From the NCBI RefSeq assembly GCF_023343835.1, contig NC_064435.1:41812603-41876602 (forward strand): a DNA stretch of 64,000 nucleotides, written 5' to 3'. The notes under the pieces were generated by a model that was given only the letters and a program-made list of their open reading frames with translations, searched no databases and was not told the origin of the DNA. A program made the translations under genes and the position numbers. Origin of the DNA: Lagopus muta (Eukaryota; Chordata; Aves; Galliformes; Phasianidae). Shown here piece by piece: positions 1 to 11,192 of this stretch. Position 1 is the stretch's first letter, and every line of letters starts with the position of its first letter.

Positions 1-3000
1 GCCAGGCAGGTCAGCCCGCACCAAAAGCTGATCCCCTCCTTTGGGCCAGAAGGCCATACCTGGCCCTGCAGACCTATCTGCACTGCTGGCTTACAAATGA
101 ACAAACTTGCAGTGCCCCACAGCCAGACACAGAAGACAGATTACTGCACTGCTTCACCTAGGAGTCAAAACAAGCAGTTACTATGCCTCCAGGTTAAATT
201 CAAAGGCATTTCGTACCCCCAGAACTTCTGCTCATCTGTCTAGTGCAACAGTAATCGAATCACAAAGCTAAATCTCTACTTTTATACTGAGTTGGAAAAA
301 AAAAAAATCCAACAAATTTCTAACCATATGGATGATCAAGACAGCTCTGAAGGAAGTAAACTGCTTTCAGAGCTCGTTATGGATTTTGCCAAAAGTCACA
401 GATCCTTGTTTTGCCCTGTGGAGCTTAAGGAAAACTATGTCCACAGACCATTCAGAGTTTTGAAAGGAGCTTCCAGTTGAGGATGTGATACCATTCATCT
501 CACAATCCACTAATGCTCTCTCCCAGCATGAGCTGGACTTTCAACCAAGTACCTGTGTGACTTTAAACAGCAAGGCTAGGCAAATCTCTGGCATGATAAC
601 ATTAGGCTGAGGTCTCAAGAGACACAGGCTTCTGCAATCCAATCCCTCTGCAGACAAATTCACGTCACTTTGCTTTCCTGTGGTCCTTCCGCAGAGATGC
701 AACTGACATTCAGTTCAGGCAATGATTACTCAGCATGCACACCTGTGGCAGCTGACTGTAACCCATAGAAGGGGTCTGGCATTTACTCACCAGCTAAGCA
801 CGCCCAGATTTTGGAAGCATTCAGGCTGGTATCCACAGAGGTTTTGTTGCTTTCAGTACTGTAACTGATTTCTGTGCAACTGAACTACTTTTGCTCTGCA
901 AAGTATTTCCATACCATAATTAATTCAAAATGAAAAGCATGAAATGCACAGATTTGCACTGATCTCAAGCTGTAGTGAGCATCTTGGTAGAATCTGAGCC
1001 GAAACAAGCTTCAAGCAGGTTTGTAAAGGGATTCGCTGCAGTAAAGCGTCATTCTCCACATTCTTGCAGATAATAACAAGGGTGCCTGGATTCAAAAGAC
1101 TAAATAGCCTCCTTTGTTTATTATATAATCTGCCCAACAGCAAGCAGAGAGTAACAAGGAAAGCACAGATCCTCCTCTGAGTAACTCTAGCACATCCCAT
1201 CCTCAAAAGAAGTCTCTTTAAAGGCTCTTACATTTAGAGCTGTCTTCCACTTGGACATCTTTTTCCAAATGGAAAAGATCCCAATTTTTTATGCCTGTAT
1301 GTACAATATCTATATCTACGCATATATATCTGCTTTGCTGGCTGCCCACATTCAGGTTCATCTGTTAGGTTGGCACACTGCCTGCTGAGAAGTTGGTAGG
1401 TCCATTTCATTAAAGCGTAGCTGTCAAGCCATGATGGGCTTTGGTGGGCCGCCAAGAACTCTGCTTTCTTCAGGGAGGCGAGCCTCGCTGGAGTTTGTGT
1501 TGAACGCCACATGGCCACGCTCATTGACACGCATGCCAAAGCAAAGAGTGTTTCAAAGAGGAAAGAAAAGAGGAGAGCTGACTGCTGTTTCAGGCTGCGA
1601 TCAAGACCTACTCTGTGGCAGCGATTATGGGGGGGACAATGATCCTGCAGCTGAGCACTGGCCAACCATCATTTAACTTCCACTCTGGCACCAAGCAAGT
1701 ACAACAGTGCAATTGTGAGAAAACTCAATAGATGCAAATTGCTGTTACACAGGACAATTTTGTGAGGCATAAGGACACAAACAAATGGCCTACAAAGACA
1801 GCTCCTGCGGGTACCGACACCAGGGAGGAACTACAGCTACCCAAGAACCAAGGGTCAAGATCAGAGCAACATGCATCAGATCCTAAACTCAGCTCACATC
1901 TTTCCAGACAGACCATACTACCAAGATGCTCCCACGGTTCCCTCTTACATTTCTAATAGAAGCTGATCTTTCTTTCCTTGTAGTTTTTCACTTGAAAACA
2001 GAGGTGAATTGTGTTTTACTTTTGTTTTTAATCTTTTAATAATTACACTCCAGAAAACGTCACATTACCTTCTCTTTTTCCCTTTCTCCAGTGACCATTT
2101 TCTCACAACTGAGATGCATAAACTGCTCAATATGGCTCTTCCTTCTGGATGCAGCCAAAGCCACTGAAAGCAGCTCATCTATTCTGTGAGATGCCAAGGT
2201 GAGGTGCAAACCAGTTCCACTCTTCTGCATAAACCAAGATGAACTGTTCAACATGGTCTCATTTTTCACTGGGTCTATGTGCCCATACACATGACTAGCA
2301 AATTCAGCATAAAAGCAGGAAGCTGCTCTATTCCCCACGAATTCCCAAGGCCTTTTGCTCAAACCAATACAGTCAAACTTCTCTATAGAAGAGTTTCACC
2401 AGTTGGCTGGGCCTTGAATCCCACACTCCACTGCGAGTGGAGTTGACCAGCAGGAAGAAGTTCCAGCTGAGCTTTAGAAAAGCTGCGGCTAACACTGAAA
2501 GACTTCCTTTTCCCTGTTAATTTTCATCATGTCACAAAAAAATCTTACGTTATGATTCTTACATCAAAAAACAGTTTATAGAAGTCACTGTCACATCACA
2601 TTTTAATTGCTGCTACCTTTTTAGACAACAAAGCCGAGGCAGTTTGTCAGCATCACAAAAGAAGAAAATCAAGCGCGCTTCTGAAGTCTGAATTTCATTT
2701 TAAATAAAATAAGCAGAGACATCCAGACCACCACATGAAGAAATTCCCCATGATTCTCATACTTAATTTTTGTGGCGCTCCAGCTCAGCTCTTCTGCCAT
2801 CTCTTCTAGATAAGAAGATTTTAAAAGCACCACCACCAACAAAAAAATTATTTGATTACTTCACTTCTTGGCACCATTCTGGTAGAGGATTTAACTGGAA
2901 AGAGCCTTTATTTTTGTACTTTGTACATTACAGGGTGGAATTCTGTGAAGTTGTAATCTCTGTTAAGTTGTAATTCCCCTTTACAAGCCGTTCTAGCTAC

Positions 3001-6000
3001 ACAGAGCATCCATACACAAAAGCAGCCTCTGTATGATATGAGATGCAGGTGAGGACTTCCCTGCAGGTCCTTGCAGCATACGCACCAGTACGTGCACTGT
3101 CAGCATAGAATGGATACCAACGGAGATGACATCAGACAATTAACAGTAATGGTTCTGAACAACGGAACAAGCATACTCTCCAGCAGAAACTGCAGATATG
3201 CTGCAGATAGGTAGTAGAGTTGCTGTGATCTCTTTCGCTTCACTGTGAGGAGGAAAATACACCAGGTCTGGATTTATGCCATCATAAATGAGAAAAGGAT
3301 CTGGCCCCATGCATTTCAGCCATGATTATCCTAAATATTGGGGAAAACCCTGCTTCTGCTGATTTCAAGGGGGCACGATATCAGCTTGAAACTTCATGAT
3401 GTTCCAGATCTACAGTAACTGAACCCAAACAAAGTGTATTTGAAAGTTTTTCTTAGATCTCTGCATCTCTACATTTGAGATGTTTTTTTTTTTCTCTGGA
3501 GCTTCCTAGTTTCAGTATCACTTTCTCCATCAGTGCAACCGGTCTCAGGCTTGTTGATCTCCACTCCAGGACACAAAGTCCACTGACATTTCCAAGTTTT
3601 TGCAAGTGGCTTTGCATTTCATCTCAACTGCTTAGACTGCTCAGCAATCCACGTTGGTATTGGGTTTTAGCCCTCCACATGAGACATTCTAGAACATGTA
3701 CATTTAGAGAATACAATAGGTGCACCTGCTACTTTAAAAACAAATGAAGTGCTTATGCTCAATCAGAATTTGAGGGGATTTAAACCTGAACTGCCACACC
3801 CTTCCGACATGTTTTCCATATAGGAGTTTCCAAATATAAGGCAATGTGAGAACACTTCTTTTTATTTCTGCAAGACCGTTAACGCCCTCTCCCAAAGCAG
3901 TGCAAATGCCTGTGGTGGTCACAAAATGGTGACTGGTTACATTTGAGAGATATAAAAATATACAGATCAATACAGTTCTGCTACACATTTCATACAGAAA
4001 CCTCATGTCTTTTTTCCAACATACTCTCTCCAGCCGCTTCTGTAATGAAGTCGGAGAGACAGACACTGCATTACACTCTTCCAGCCCATTATGGCTACTC
4101 CACACCTTTGCCACCTCCTTGCCCAACCTGCCCTCCCCCATCCCAACAGCTTTCAGCAACAGCACAGCTCTTGTGCTGTTTGTGTCAGTGGACAGAATTT
4201 CAAGCATGCTCCTAAATGATTATAAATGAAGGAATTTTCACGCTCTGTTAGGTTGAGAAGATGATGTTATTAACGATTACCATTCAAGGAAGCTCAGAGT
4301 AAGTGCCGAACTGAAGACACCTTTGACATAAGGCTTTGTTTTGTTCCTGCAAACAGCTGAGCAAGCAGTCTTAGCTCTCGCTGTGTAACATATTCGAGGC
4401 TGCTGCCTCTAAGAAACTTCATTTTCCTTAATTTAGAAATAACATTGTTTTCCTCTGGAAACAGAAACAAAGACGTCAGTCCACAGCAACGCCCATAGAA
4501 GTAATTTGGCACAAGCAGACACTGGAATGTATGAAGGTGCAATGCTGTTCTTACTCCTCTACTCCTGATCCACTTTCAGACTCCAAAAATGCTGACGCAA
4601 ATCTACAATGCAGAAAGTGAAAATAGAAGTATGAGGTCATACTACTATTGGATTGGAGACAATGCAGGAAATGAACCTGTGTTGCTTGGCAGACCTGATT
4701 TCCTCGGCAAGTTCATGCACCGCAGTTCCCCCTACAAAAGCAACCAACAGCTCTGCACCTCAGTAAAGGGGCAGGATAAGCTCTGTAAAGAAAAGGCATC
4801 CCGCTGTCTGTGAGTTTTTCACTTGTGAAGTGCTCAATGAATGGAGCACAGCCAGAATGCGAATACAACACAACATCAAAGCCACAGTCTGAGGTCCAAC
4901 TCATCCCTTCATCACATCGGCTTTGTGCCCTCAGGCTGCACATTCCCAAGAATCCTCTCTCCATGGTAAACAAGACCTGCAGTCCATGCAAGGCCTCCCT
5001 TCAACAACAATTTGCCCCTCCACTACAATCCCCATTTGCACAGCAGAACTAACTGCAATGTAACATTACCTCCCGTTTACACTTCGTTGTTACACCTAGA
5101 GGAACACACCTGCAACTAATATAAAGAATAACAGCTTAGAACACAGTCATTAGAAACAACCTTGTGACACCTGATGACATAAGCAAGCTCCCCTGTTTGA
5201 GAGAAGTCTTTGCCCATTGCTAATAGTGTGTATACATGCAAGCTAAGATTAAGACCACAGAATGAAAGAGGAGATTAGTCACTGGAACAAGAATTTCCCA
5301 AGAATAGTTCTCATTCTAAGATCGCTAATTTTGCTTTCCTCACCAAAAGCTGCTGAAACTGGAGAAAGAAACTTTCTGGGCAACTCCAAGAGTGGCATCA
5401 ACTACTTTGTCTGAAAGGACACACTGTGTTCATGGCAGCTATTTCTGACTTTCAGCTGTACAAACATAAAACACCATGAAAGTACTTTTCCTCTCAGTTT
5501 CATGTCAGTATATACTCATTGATTTCAGTGCAGTTATAACTGATTATTTGCCTGCCATGAGAATTAGATCAGTGCTGGCCATTAAAGGCTGCTCTGAACA
5601 AACTTAAGCTGAATGAAATGGATAGGAGATCAGCTATTCTCCACTCTGTGACAGCACACAGCTGCAAAATGAGGGAAATCATTAAGGCAGCACTGCGTCT
5701 CCAAAAGCCAAACAAAAAACTCTATCCTTCACCTTCCTCTAAACCTTAACAGACCACTATTCACTACCTTCCCATGACGTACTCTGTGGGGTTTTTTCCC
5801 TGGTTTTCCACTGTAGAACCAGCAGATTACCCCACCATACAGCAATCACAGCCACACACTTCGCTTTCACCATTAAGGTCTGAGGGGCTTCCAAGAGAGA
5901 GCCGAGTCCACCAGGGTTGAAGTGGCATAGTTGAGGCACTGCTGCACATTCACAGCAGCACACTGAAGGCTGCCTGTGAAGACGATTACACTGATGGGAG

Positions 6001-6584
6001 GCACAACATGCATAAGTCACCCACCTGCTCTCATCACAGCACACAGGTGCCCAATTTTGTGCATTAGCTATTAACTTTGAATCGATATGAGAGCCTTCAT
6101 GCACTAACAGTAGGGTAAAACCCAAACACGTGTCAGCAGCGTATCGCTTGTAGAAGAAATACGAAGACAAGCTGACAGCAACACGGCGCTGGCTTTTGTC
6201 TCACGCTCACTTACTCTTGGGCAGCCAGACGCCAGCACAACCCAACTACCCAGCACCCACTGCTCTCCAGTTGCCATCGTTCCATCAGCAGATAGGTGCC
6301 CAGCGGTGAGCACGCTCACTGGCAGTGGATATGTGAGAGAGGCTACACCGCACAGGGATAAAAGTAAGGAAAACAGCTCTGCAGCCACGGCAGGGTTAAA
6401 ATACAGCCTCCAAGCCTTTATCCCCTCACTACTGTACGACTGCACCAGTACGGAAAGGGGAAGAGCAGAGGTGCAGCGTTTAGAAGTGAACAGAAAGTTA
6501 CAGAACTTCCAACGTCAAGCTGTATTTAACGCCTAGAAATACTCAGCTTGTGGCACTACTTGAACACTTCTCCAGCTCTCCTTT
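1..6584. other. Unique noncoding or intronic DNA left of the CpG island
   Basis: Apart from the tentative minus-strand exon at 2068-2362, I recognise no gene, RNA gene or CR1 copy here. There is an A-run at about 296-307 and a T-run at about 3482-3492. If the CpG island drives a leftward gene, this is its first intron and may contain early exons. Several frames of 60-140 codons exist on both strands, but they overlap each other and show no family resemblance. Confidence 0.6.
2068..2362 (-). other. Tentative internal coding exon, unrecognised
   Basis: On the minus strand a frame of about 100 codons stays open and ends at AAG|GTAATG, a reasonable splice donor (exon end near 2068, GT following leftward). 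The frame lies downstream of the CpG island if transcription runs leftward. The translation contains GLHLTLASHRIDELLSVALA and then a basic/acidic stretch ending EREKEK. I do not recognise the family. The 3' splice acceptor, expected near 2355-2400, is not convincing: the candidate AG sites lack a strong pyrimidine tract. There is no ATG at the left end of the protein, which fits an internal exon or a chance frame equally well. A chance frame of this length is not rare in 64 kb, so confidence is low. Confidence 0.2.
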
Positions 6585-7097
6585 CCACACCTCCGAGCCC
6601 ACCGGCGCACTCCGCGGTTCATCACGCAACACGTACCCCCCTCCAACGCTTTAAATCTTACCTAAGCACTACCCCTACTCCTCCACCCGCCTGGGAACGG
6701 AGGCAGCGGATAAACGCGGGGCTCACCCGTCCCCTCAGCCACCAACACGACGTAACGCCTGGCGGCGGGAGCGCTGCCCGGGATGCCGCTCACCCAACTT
6801 CGCGGCGGGCGTTACGGGGCGCTCCCCCCGCCCACCCTCCTGCGGGGCCGCACGGCGGGCTGCGAGCCGGTGACACGGAGGACCCGCCCGCCGCCCGCAC
6901 CGCGCGCAGGCACACGGATATGTCACACACATCCGTACGGCCGCACACACGCACCCGCGGCCGCTCAGCCCCGCTGTCCCCAACCCCGAGGGCGAGCGGA
7001 CACTCGCGGCCCCGCACGCCCCCACCCACCGCGGCCGCCCCGCGCCCGGATCCCGGAGCCCCTCGCAAGGGAACCGGGCGCCGACAGCCGCACGCAG

Positions 7098-7103
7098 GTG
7101 AGC
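7098..7103 (+). other. Consensus splice donor (plus strand)
   Basis: CAG|GTGAGC at 7097/7098 matches the vertebrate 5' splice-site consensus across nine positions. It could end a rightward first exon lying in the left half of the island. GTGAGC strings are frequent by chance in GC-rich DNA, so this is support, not proof. Confidence 0.3.
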
Positions 7104-7165
7104 GGCAACAGGCGCCGCCCCGCTGCCCGCGCTCCGCCGGCCCGGAGGGGCGAGCCGCTCCGTAC

Positions 7166-7400
7166 CTGTGAGGTAGCGCCGCTCGATAAGGTCACGGCGC
7201 GCCGCCGGCACGCGGCGCCGGGCGGGAGGGATGCCGAGAGCAGGAGCTCCGCCGCCGCCGCCGCGCACGGCGCCGGAGCGGGGCGGCCGCGCCGCGCAGA
7301 GGCAGAGGCGGCCGCTGCCGCTGCAGCTCCTGGCACATGCTGCAGGTGTCAGCGCAGGAGCTGCCCCGCCGCCCGCCCGCCGCGCCCGCCCCCTCGCTGC
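7166..7400 (-). other. Candidate noncoding or partly coding first exon, leftward transcript
   Basis: The span between the NRF1 site (7399-7410) and a minus-strand donor CACAG|GTACGG (exon end 7166) has the layout of a first exon: TATA-less start near NRF1 and GC boxes, GC-rich leader, then a donor. Frames through it are rich in Ala, Arg and Pro and give no family match, so it may be mainly 5' UTR. The donor is a fair match to the MAG|GTRAGT consensus. The start site is inferred only from motif positions. An alternative minus-strand donor at 8139/8138 would give a different first exon. Confidence 0.35.
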
Positions 7401-7410
7401 GCATGCGCGC
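7399..7410. promoter_or_regulatory. NRF1 binding site
   Basis: TGCGCATGCGCG matches the NRF1 consensus YGCGCAYGCGCR at every position and is nearly palindromic, so it can act in either direction. It sits just right of a run of CCGCCC/CGCCCG GC boxes (about 7363-7395). NRF1 sites typically lie within about 100 bp of start sites in CpG-island promoters of housekeeping and mitochondrial-function genes. Confidence 0.75.
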
Positions 7411-7541
7411 CAGTCCTACCGCGCCGGCGCGGAGCCTCTGCGCCGGCGCCTTGCCGAGTACGAAGCCGTCGCGACGCCGCTGCCCGGCTGCGGAGCCCCC
7501 CCTCGGGGCCGCGCGCCCGCCAGCACCGGGGGGCGGGGGGA

Positions 7542-7549
7542 TGACGTCG
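7542..7549. promoter_or_regulatory. CRE-like site 1
   Basis: TGACGTCG, one mismatch from the CREB/ATF palindrome TGACGTCA with its TGACG half-site intact. It lies 170 bp left of a perfect CRE. CREs within CpG islands are usually bound when unmethylated. Confidence 0.55.
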
Positions 7550-7711
7550 TGGGTGTGGGGCAGGGGCGCGGCGGCTGGCGGCGGTCCGGGGAACGCGGCC
7601 CCGCGTCCCGCGGTCGGAGCCGTGCGGGTGGCGGGGGTCGGGAGCAGCCCGCCGACCGTCCCGGGGCGGCGGCCAGGCCAGGGGAGCGGCGGCGGGGCCG
7701 AGCGGGAGGGA

Positions 7712-7719
7712 TGACGTCA
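7712..7719. promoter_or_regulatory. Full palindromic CRE (CREB/ATF site)
   Basis: TGACGTCA is a perfect CRE. It is followed about 25 bp later by a GC box, a common proximal-promoter pairing. It suggests cAMP- or stress-responsive input to whichever transcript starts nearby, most simply a rightward one. Confidence 0.7.
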
Positions 7720-7743
7720 CCCTTTATCCCGGCGAGGGGCGGA

Positions 7744-7755
7744 GGGGGCGGGGCC
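7744..7755 (+). promoter_or_regulatory. GC box (SP1/KLF)
   Basis: GGGGGCGGGGCC contains the core GGGGCGGGGC. It is the best GC box in the right half of the island and lies close to the full CRE. Confidence 0.6.
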
Positions 7756-8370
7756 GGGCGGAGCGCTCCCTCCGCGGGATCTGAGGGCGGGGGGCACCGC
7801 GTTGACGGCAGCGGGCTCGGAGCCGCCGGGGGCTGCTGCTCCGCGGGCTGCGCTGCCGCCCTGAGCTCCGCCACCGTGGGTCCGCTGCAGGATGCGGAGG
7901 GAGCTCGCACCTCTGCGCCACGCAGTGCAGCACAGCGGCACGTTGAGCCGAGGAGATGCACCTATTAACCCAAAGTCAGAACCTTTCCGCTGCGTTTCGT
8001 TCCTGCGGATGTCAGCGGCTCTGTGCATGCTCAGCCTTACCGTGGCTCTCCTCAAGAGCAGTAGGTATCCTTGCGAGCAGCCCCCTGGACACATGGGGCA
8101 GCCGGCTTCCAAAGCCTCCGCTGTTACTGCGCGCTTACCTCCCTGGTGCAGAAGGTCTGTGACCGACCCGTCCCCTCCTTCTGCTCAGGTATGCCGTGGG
8201 GGTGAGCTGTGTTGGCCAAGCACACACTCAGCTGTGCAAGGGGGGGCAAATGCAACACCATTCACTGAAGCAGTCTTGCATCTCCATTCACTGTCACACC
8301 TAGCAATAAGAGATGCCTGTCTGCATTAGGAGTGCATTGGAGAGTATTTAAAACAATATTTGTTCTCATT

Positions 8371-9048
8371 GGGAGCAGCCCTGTGAAAAAGGACTTAGGG
8401 GTGCTGGTGCATGAAAAGTCAGACATATGAGCCAGCAGTGGCTCTTACAGCCCAGAAGGCAAAGTGTGAAGTGTGTCCTGGGCTGCACCAAAAGAGGGGT
8501 GACAGCAGGGAGAGGGAGGGGATTGACCCAACTACTGTGCCCTTGTGAGGTCCCATCTGGAGTACTGCATCCAGGCCTGGGGCTCCCAGTGCAGGAGAGA
8601 CGTGGAACTGTTGGAGCATGTCTAGACAAGGGCCATACAAATGATCCAAGGGATGGAACAACCCTCTATGGGAATAGGCTGAGAGAGCTGAGGCTGTTCA
8701 GCCTGGAGAAGATAAGGCTCTGGAGAGACCTCATTGAAGCCTTCCAGTACTTGAAGGGTGCGTATAAGCAGGAGGGGAACTGACTGCTTACAGAACCTGA
8801 TAGCGATAGGACGAAGGGGAATGGCTTTAAAATAAAAGATGGGAGATCTAGGTTAGATGTTAGGCAGAAACGCATCGCTCAGAGTGCTGTGAGGCACTGG
8901 CACAGCTGCCATCCTTGGATGCCCCATCTGCTAGGCCAGGGTGGATGGGGCAGCCTGCTCTTGTGGATGGCAGCCCTGTTCAAGGCAGGGGCTTGGGACT
9001 GGATGGGCTTTTAAGCTCCCTTCCAGCCTACACCATTCTGTGATTCTA
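8371..9048 (+). mobile_element. CR1 LINE, 5'-truncated
   Basis: The 3' end of a CR1 element. It carries the C-terminal end of ORF2 in decayed form (signature around 8550-8660, degraded from the RPHLEYC..W family motif), then the CR1 3' UTR, and ends CCATTCTGTGATTCTA. Severe 5' truncation is normal for CR1. Stops and frameshifts make it inactive. It inserted about 170 bp outside the CpG island. Confidence 0.92.
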
Positions 9049-10575
9049 CCTGCATTTGTAAGGTTATTTTTTCTATTCAGCTTTCATGGATATTTCCAAC
9101 TGCTTATGAAAACAATGAAGAGTTTTCTGTAGCTACAGCATTTATCTTGAGCATGCATTCAGGTGTGCCATCTTGCCCACCACACAGGTTCAGGAGGGCT
9201 GCAGGTTTCAGGGTGTGTTACATTAATACTGTGTTGGAATTGCTGCTTGACCAATTTGAAAACAATATGAAGAGAAGCCAATTCTGACCAGAGATAAACA
9301 AGAAAGTGAGAAGAGGGGAAGATCTGGTCATTCTGGAGGCTGAAATGTGTGGTGTTAGGTAGTTAGGGCATTAAACTATCCACATACATGTAGAAATTTA
9401 AGAATCTGGTAATCCACATATGAATGCAGGAGAATGGTGTTGCCCAGGCAAGGCCGGATTCGTGCACCGGGATGCCGTGTTCCACTAGTTTGCAATTACT
9501 GGCCTCTTCTTGCTGCTGGAGCAGTGGGAAAGAGAGGTGATAACAGGATGAGAATGTGATGCAGGAACATTGGGTAATGCAGACCATTGTCTGCTGGTGC
9601 CCTCTGGCTTGGTAAAATGCAGTGTGGGAGGGTTGGAGTGCACAAGTGACAAAACAACTGGAGTACAGTGCAACATTGTGGAGGACAGAGAGGTTGAAAT
9701 GGGAGCTTGAAATCAGGTTTGGTAGGGGATGGAGGGGCAGAAGGGAGCTCTCTGTGTCTGCAGACCATACCAGCTACAGAAGTTGATTGTTGCTGCCAGA
9801 GTACAATAACAAAATGCAGGGGAAAGGTAGTGTCACAAGTGAGCCTGCAACAAGAGTTGCTGTCACTGTAATGCCAAGGTGAGCAGAGATTGCATGTAAG
9901 CTGGGAGGTTTAAATGACAGTAGCCTTACTGAAAGGGAAAAGCGATGCATAAAGGAGATGGGACCACAGAAGAAACTGTCTTTAGAATTCTGTTTCCAGC
10001 TCACAAGATGACAAGGCCTGATGCTCACTAAGGATCTAGTGAAGAGGTTAGCAGGGCTGAGAATGTTCTTAGCCCTCCAGGCTGCTCAGTGGAGGGCTAT
10101 CATTTACATTTTTGCTTTGCTCCATTTCTTGAAACTATGGGCTACATTAATTGCCAACAGAACACAAAACTATTTGAACTTCAATTAGAGGCAATTTCAC
10201 CATAATAAACCATGATCTTTCATTCTCCAGAACAAGACTACCAAGGCCTAAATGCTTAAGGGACTGCCCACTGTATGGGCAAAAGATCTGGCTGTAATGG
10301 TCTTCACACAGTAGTCTTTCCAAAGGGGACTGAAATTAGTGTTAGCAGCAACTGTTCAACTGTAATCAAATTCCCCTAGAAAAGTGCTTTAGTTCCTGAC
10401 AGAGTGCCTTAGGAACTGCATGTTTGGCTTCCAGGCTGCTCTAGATCTTGTTAGTAGTCATGGAAAGGGCTGAGCATAACCACCCAACTAAGCAGCCTGC
10501 CATAGCAGGGAGGTTATTTTGTGTGGGGAACTCCGAACATCAGTGGAGTTTTCCTTAAGCATCTGTTTTGCAACA
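9049..10575. other. Noncoding stretch
   Basis: No gene, RNA gene or clear repeat recognised. Short open frames overlap on opposite strands and look accidental. Confidence 0.6.
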
Positions 10576-11192
10576 TGTTGTGGTTTAACCCAGCAGGCAG
10601 CTAAGCACCAAGCAGTTGTTCGCTCACTCTCCCCCTCCCCCGATAAGATGAGGGGAGAAAACTGGCAAAAAAAAACAAGAAAGTGGAACTCATGGGTTGA
10701 GATAAAAACTACTTGCTAAGTCAGAAAAGGAAGAGAAAAAAAATAGTAATGATAATTATAGATCTATACATATATACAAAGCGAGTGATGCACAGCGTAA
10801 TTGCTCACCACCCGCTGACTGATGCCCAGCCAGCCTCCAAGCAGGAGCTACCTCCCAGCCAATTCCCCACTGTTTATCAAGGTTTGGGTTTGTTTGTTTT
10901 TTTTGTTTTCCCACTTGTTGTCAAATGGTATGGAATATCCCTTTGGCCAGGACAGGTCAGCTGTCCTGCTTCTATGCCCTCCCAGCTCCTTGTGCCCATC
11001 CCCAGCCCCTTACTGGAAGGACAGCACAAGAAGCTGAAAAACTGAAATGTCCTTGGCTCTGTGCAGCACTGCTCAGCAATAGCTGTAACATTGGTGCGTT
11101 ATCAGCACTGTTTTTCTCCAAAAGCCAAAACATAGCATCACACCAGGCATGATTAAGAAAGCGTCAGCTCTGTCCCAAATGAAACCAAGACA
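10576..11192 (+). mobile_element. Solo LTR of an avian endogenous retrovirus
   Basis: The segment begins TGTTGTGGTTTAACCC and ends near AAGACA, fitting the TG...CA ends of a retroviral LTR. The order of segments (AAGCACCAAGCAG; GATAAGATGAGGGGAGA; TCATGGGTTGAGATAA; GGTATGGAATATCCCTTTGGCC; CACTGCTCAGCAATAGC) is one I recognise from a widespread bird LTR family. There is no gag, pol or env sequence on either side, so it is a solo LTR left by recombination between two LTRs. A short A/T-rich insertion or expansion and an internal T-run show age. No clean target-site duplication is visible. It may still carry promoter or enhancer motifs. Family name not assigned. Confidence 0.8.

Larger units (their letters stand above)
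6585..8200. promoter_or_regulatory. CpG island promoter, possibly bidirectional
   Basis: CpG density rises abruptly near 6585, is very high from about 6700 to 7950, and tails off by about 8200; the flanks are CpG-poor. Inside are a consensus NRF1 site, two CRE motifs, several GC boxes and a CCG-repeat run near 7250-7265. I see no convincing TATA box, as is usual for CpG-island promoters. Splice-donor matches occur on the plus strand (CAG|GTGAGC at 7097/7098, CAG|GTATGC at 8188/8189) and the minus strand (CACAG|GTACGG at 7166/7165, GAG|GTAAGC at 8139/8138), so first exons could leave in both directions. Long frames across the island are a by-product of high GC, where stop codons are rare, and are not called as genes. 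In vertebrates such islands mark promoters of broadly expressed or developmental genes. Confidence 0.9.

Noticed and set aside
1234..1665. Minus-strand frame of 143 codons with a hydrophobic segment
   Set aside because: The hydrophobic stretch could suggest a membrane protein, but an overlapping plus-strand frame is equally open and no family is recognised.
6548..7968. Long overlapping frames of 120-250 codons on both strands in the CpG island
   Set aside because: High GC removes stop codons in all six frames. The translations are low-complexity Arg/Pro/Ala/Gly, overlap in several frames and match no family I know.
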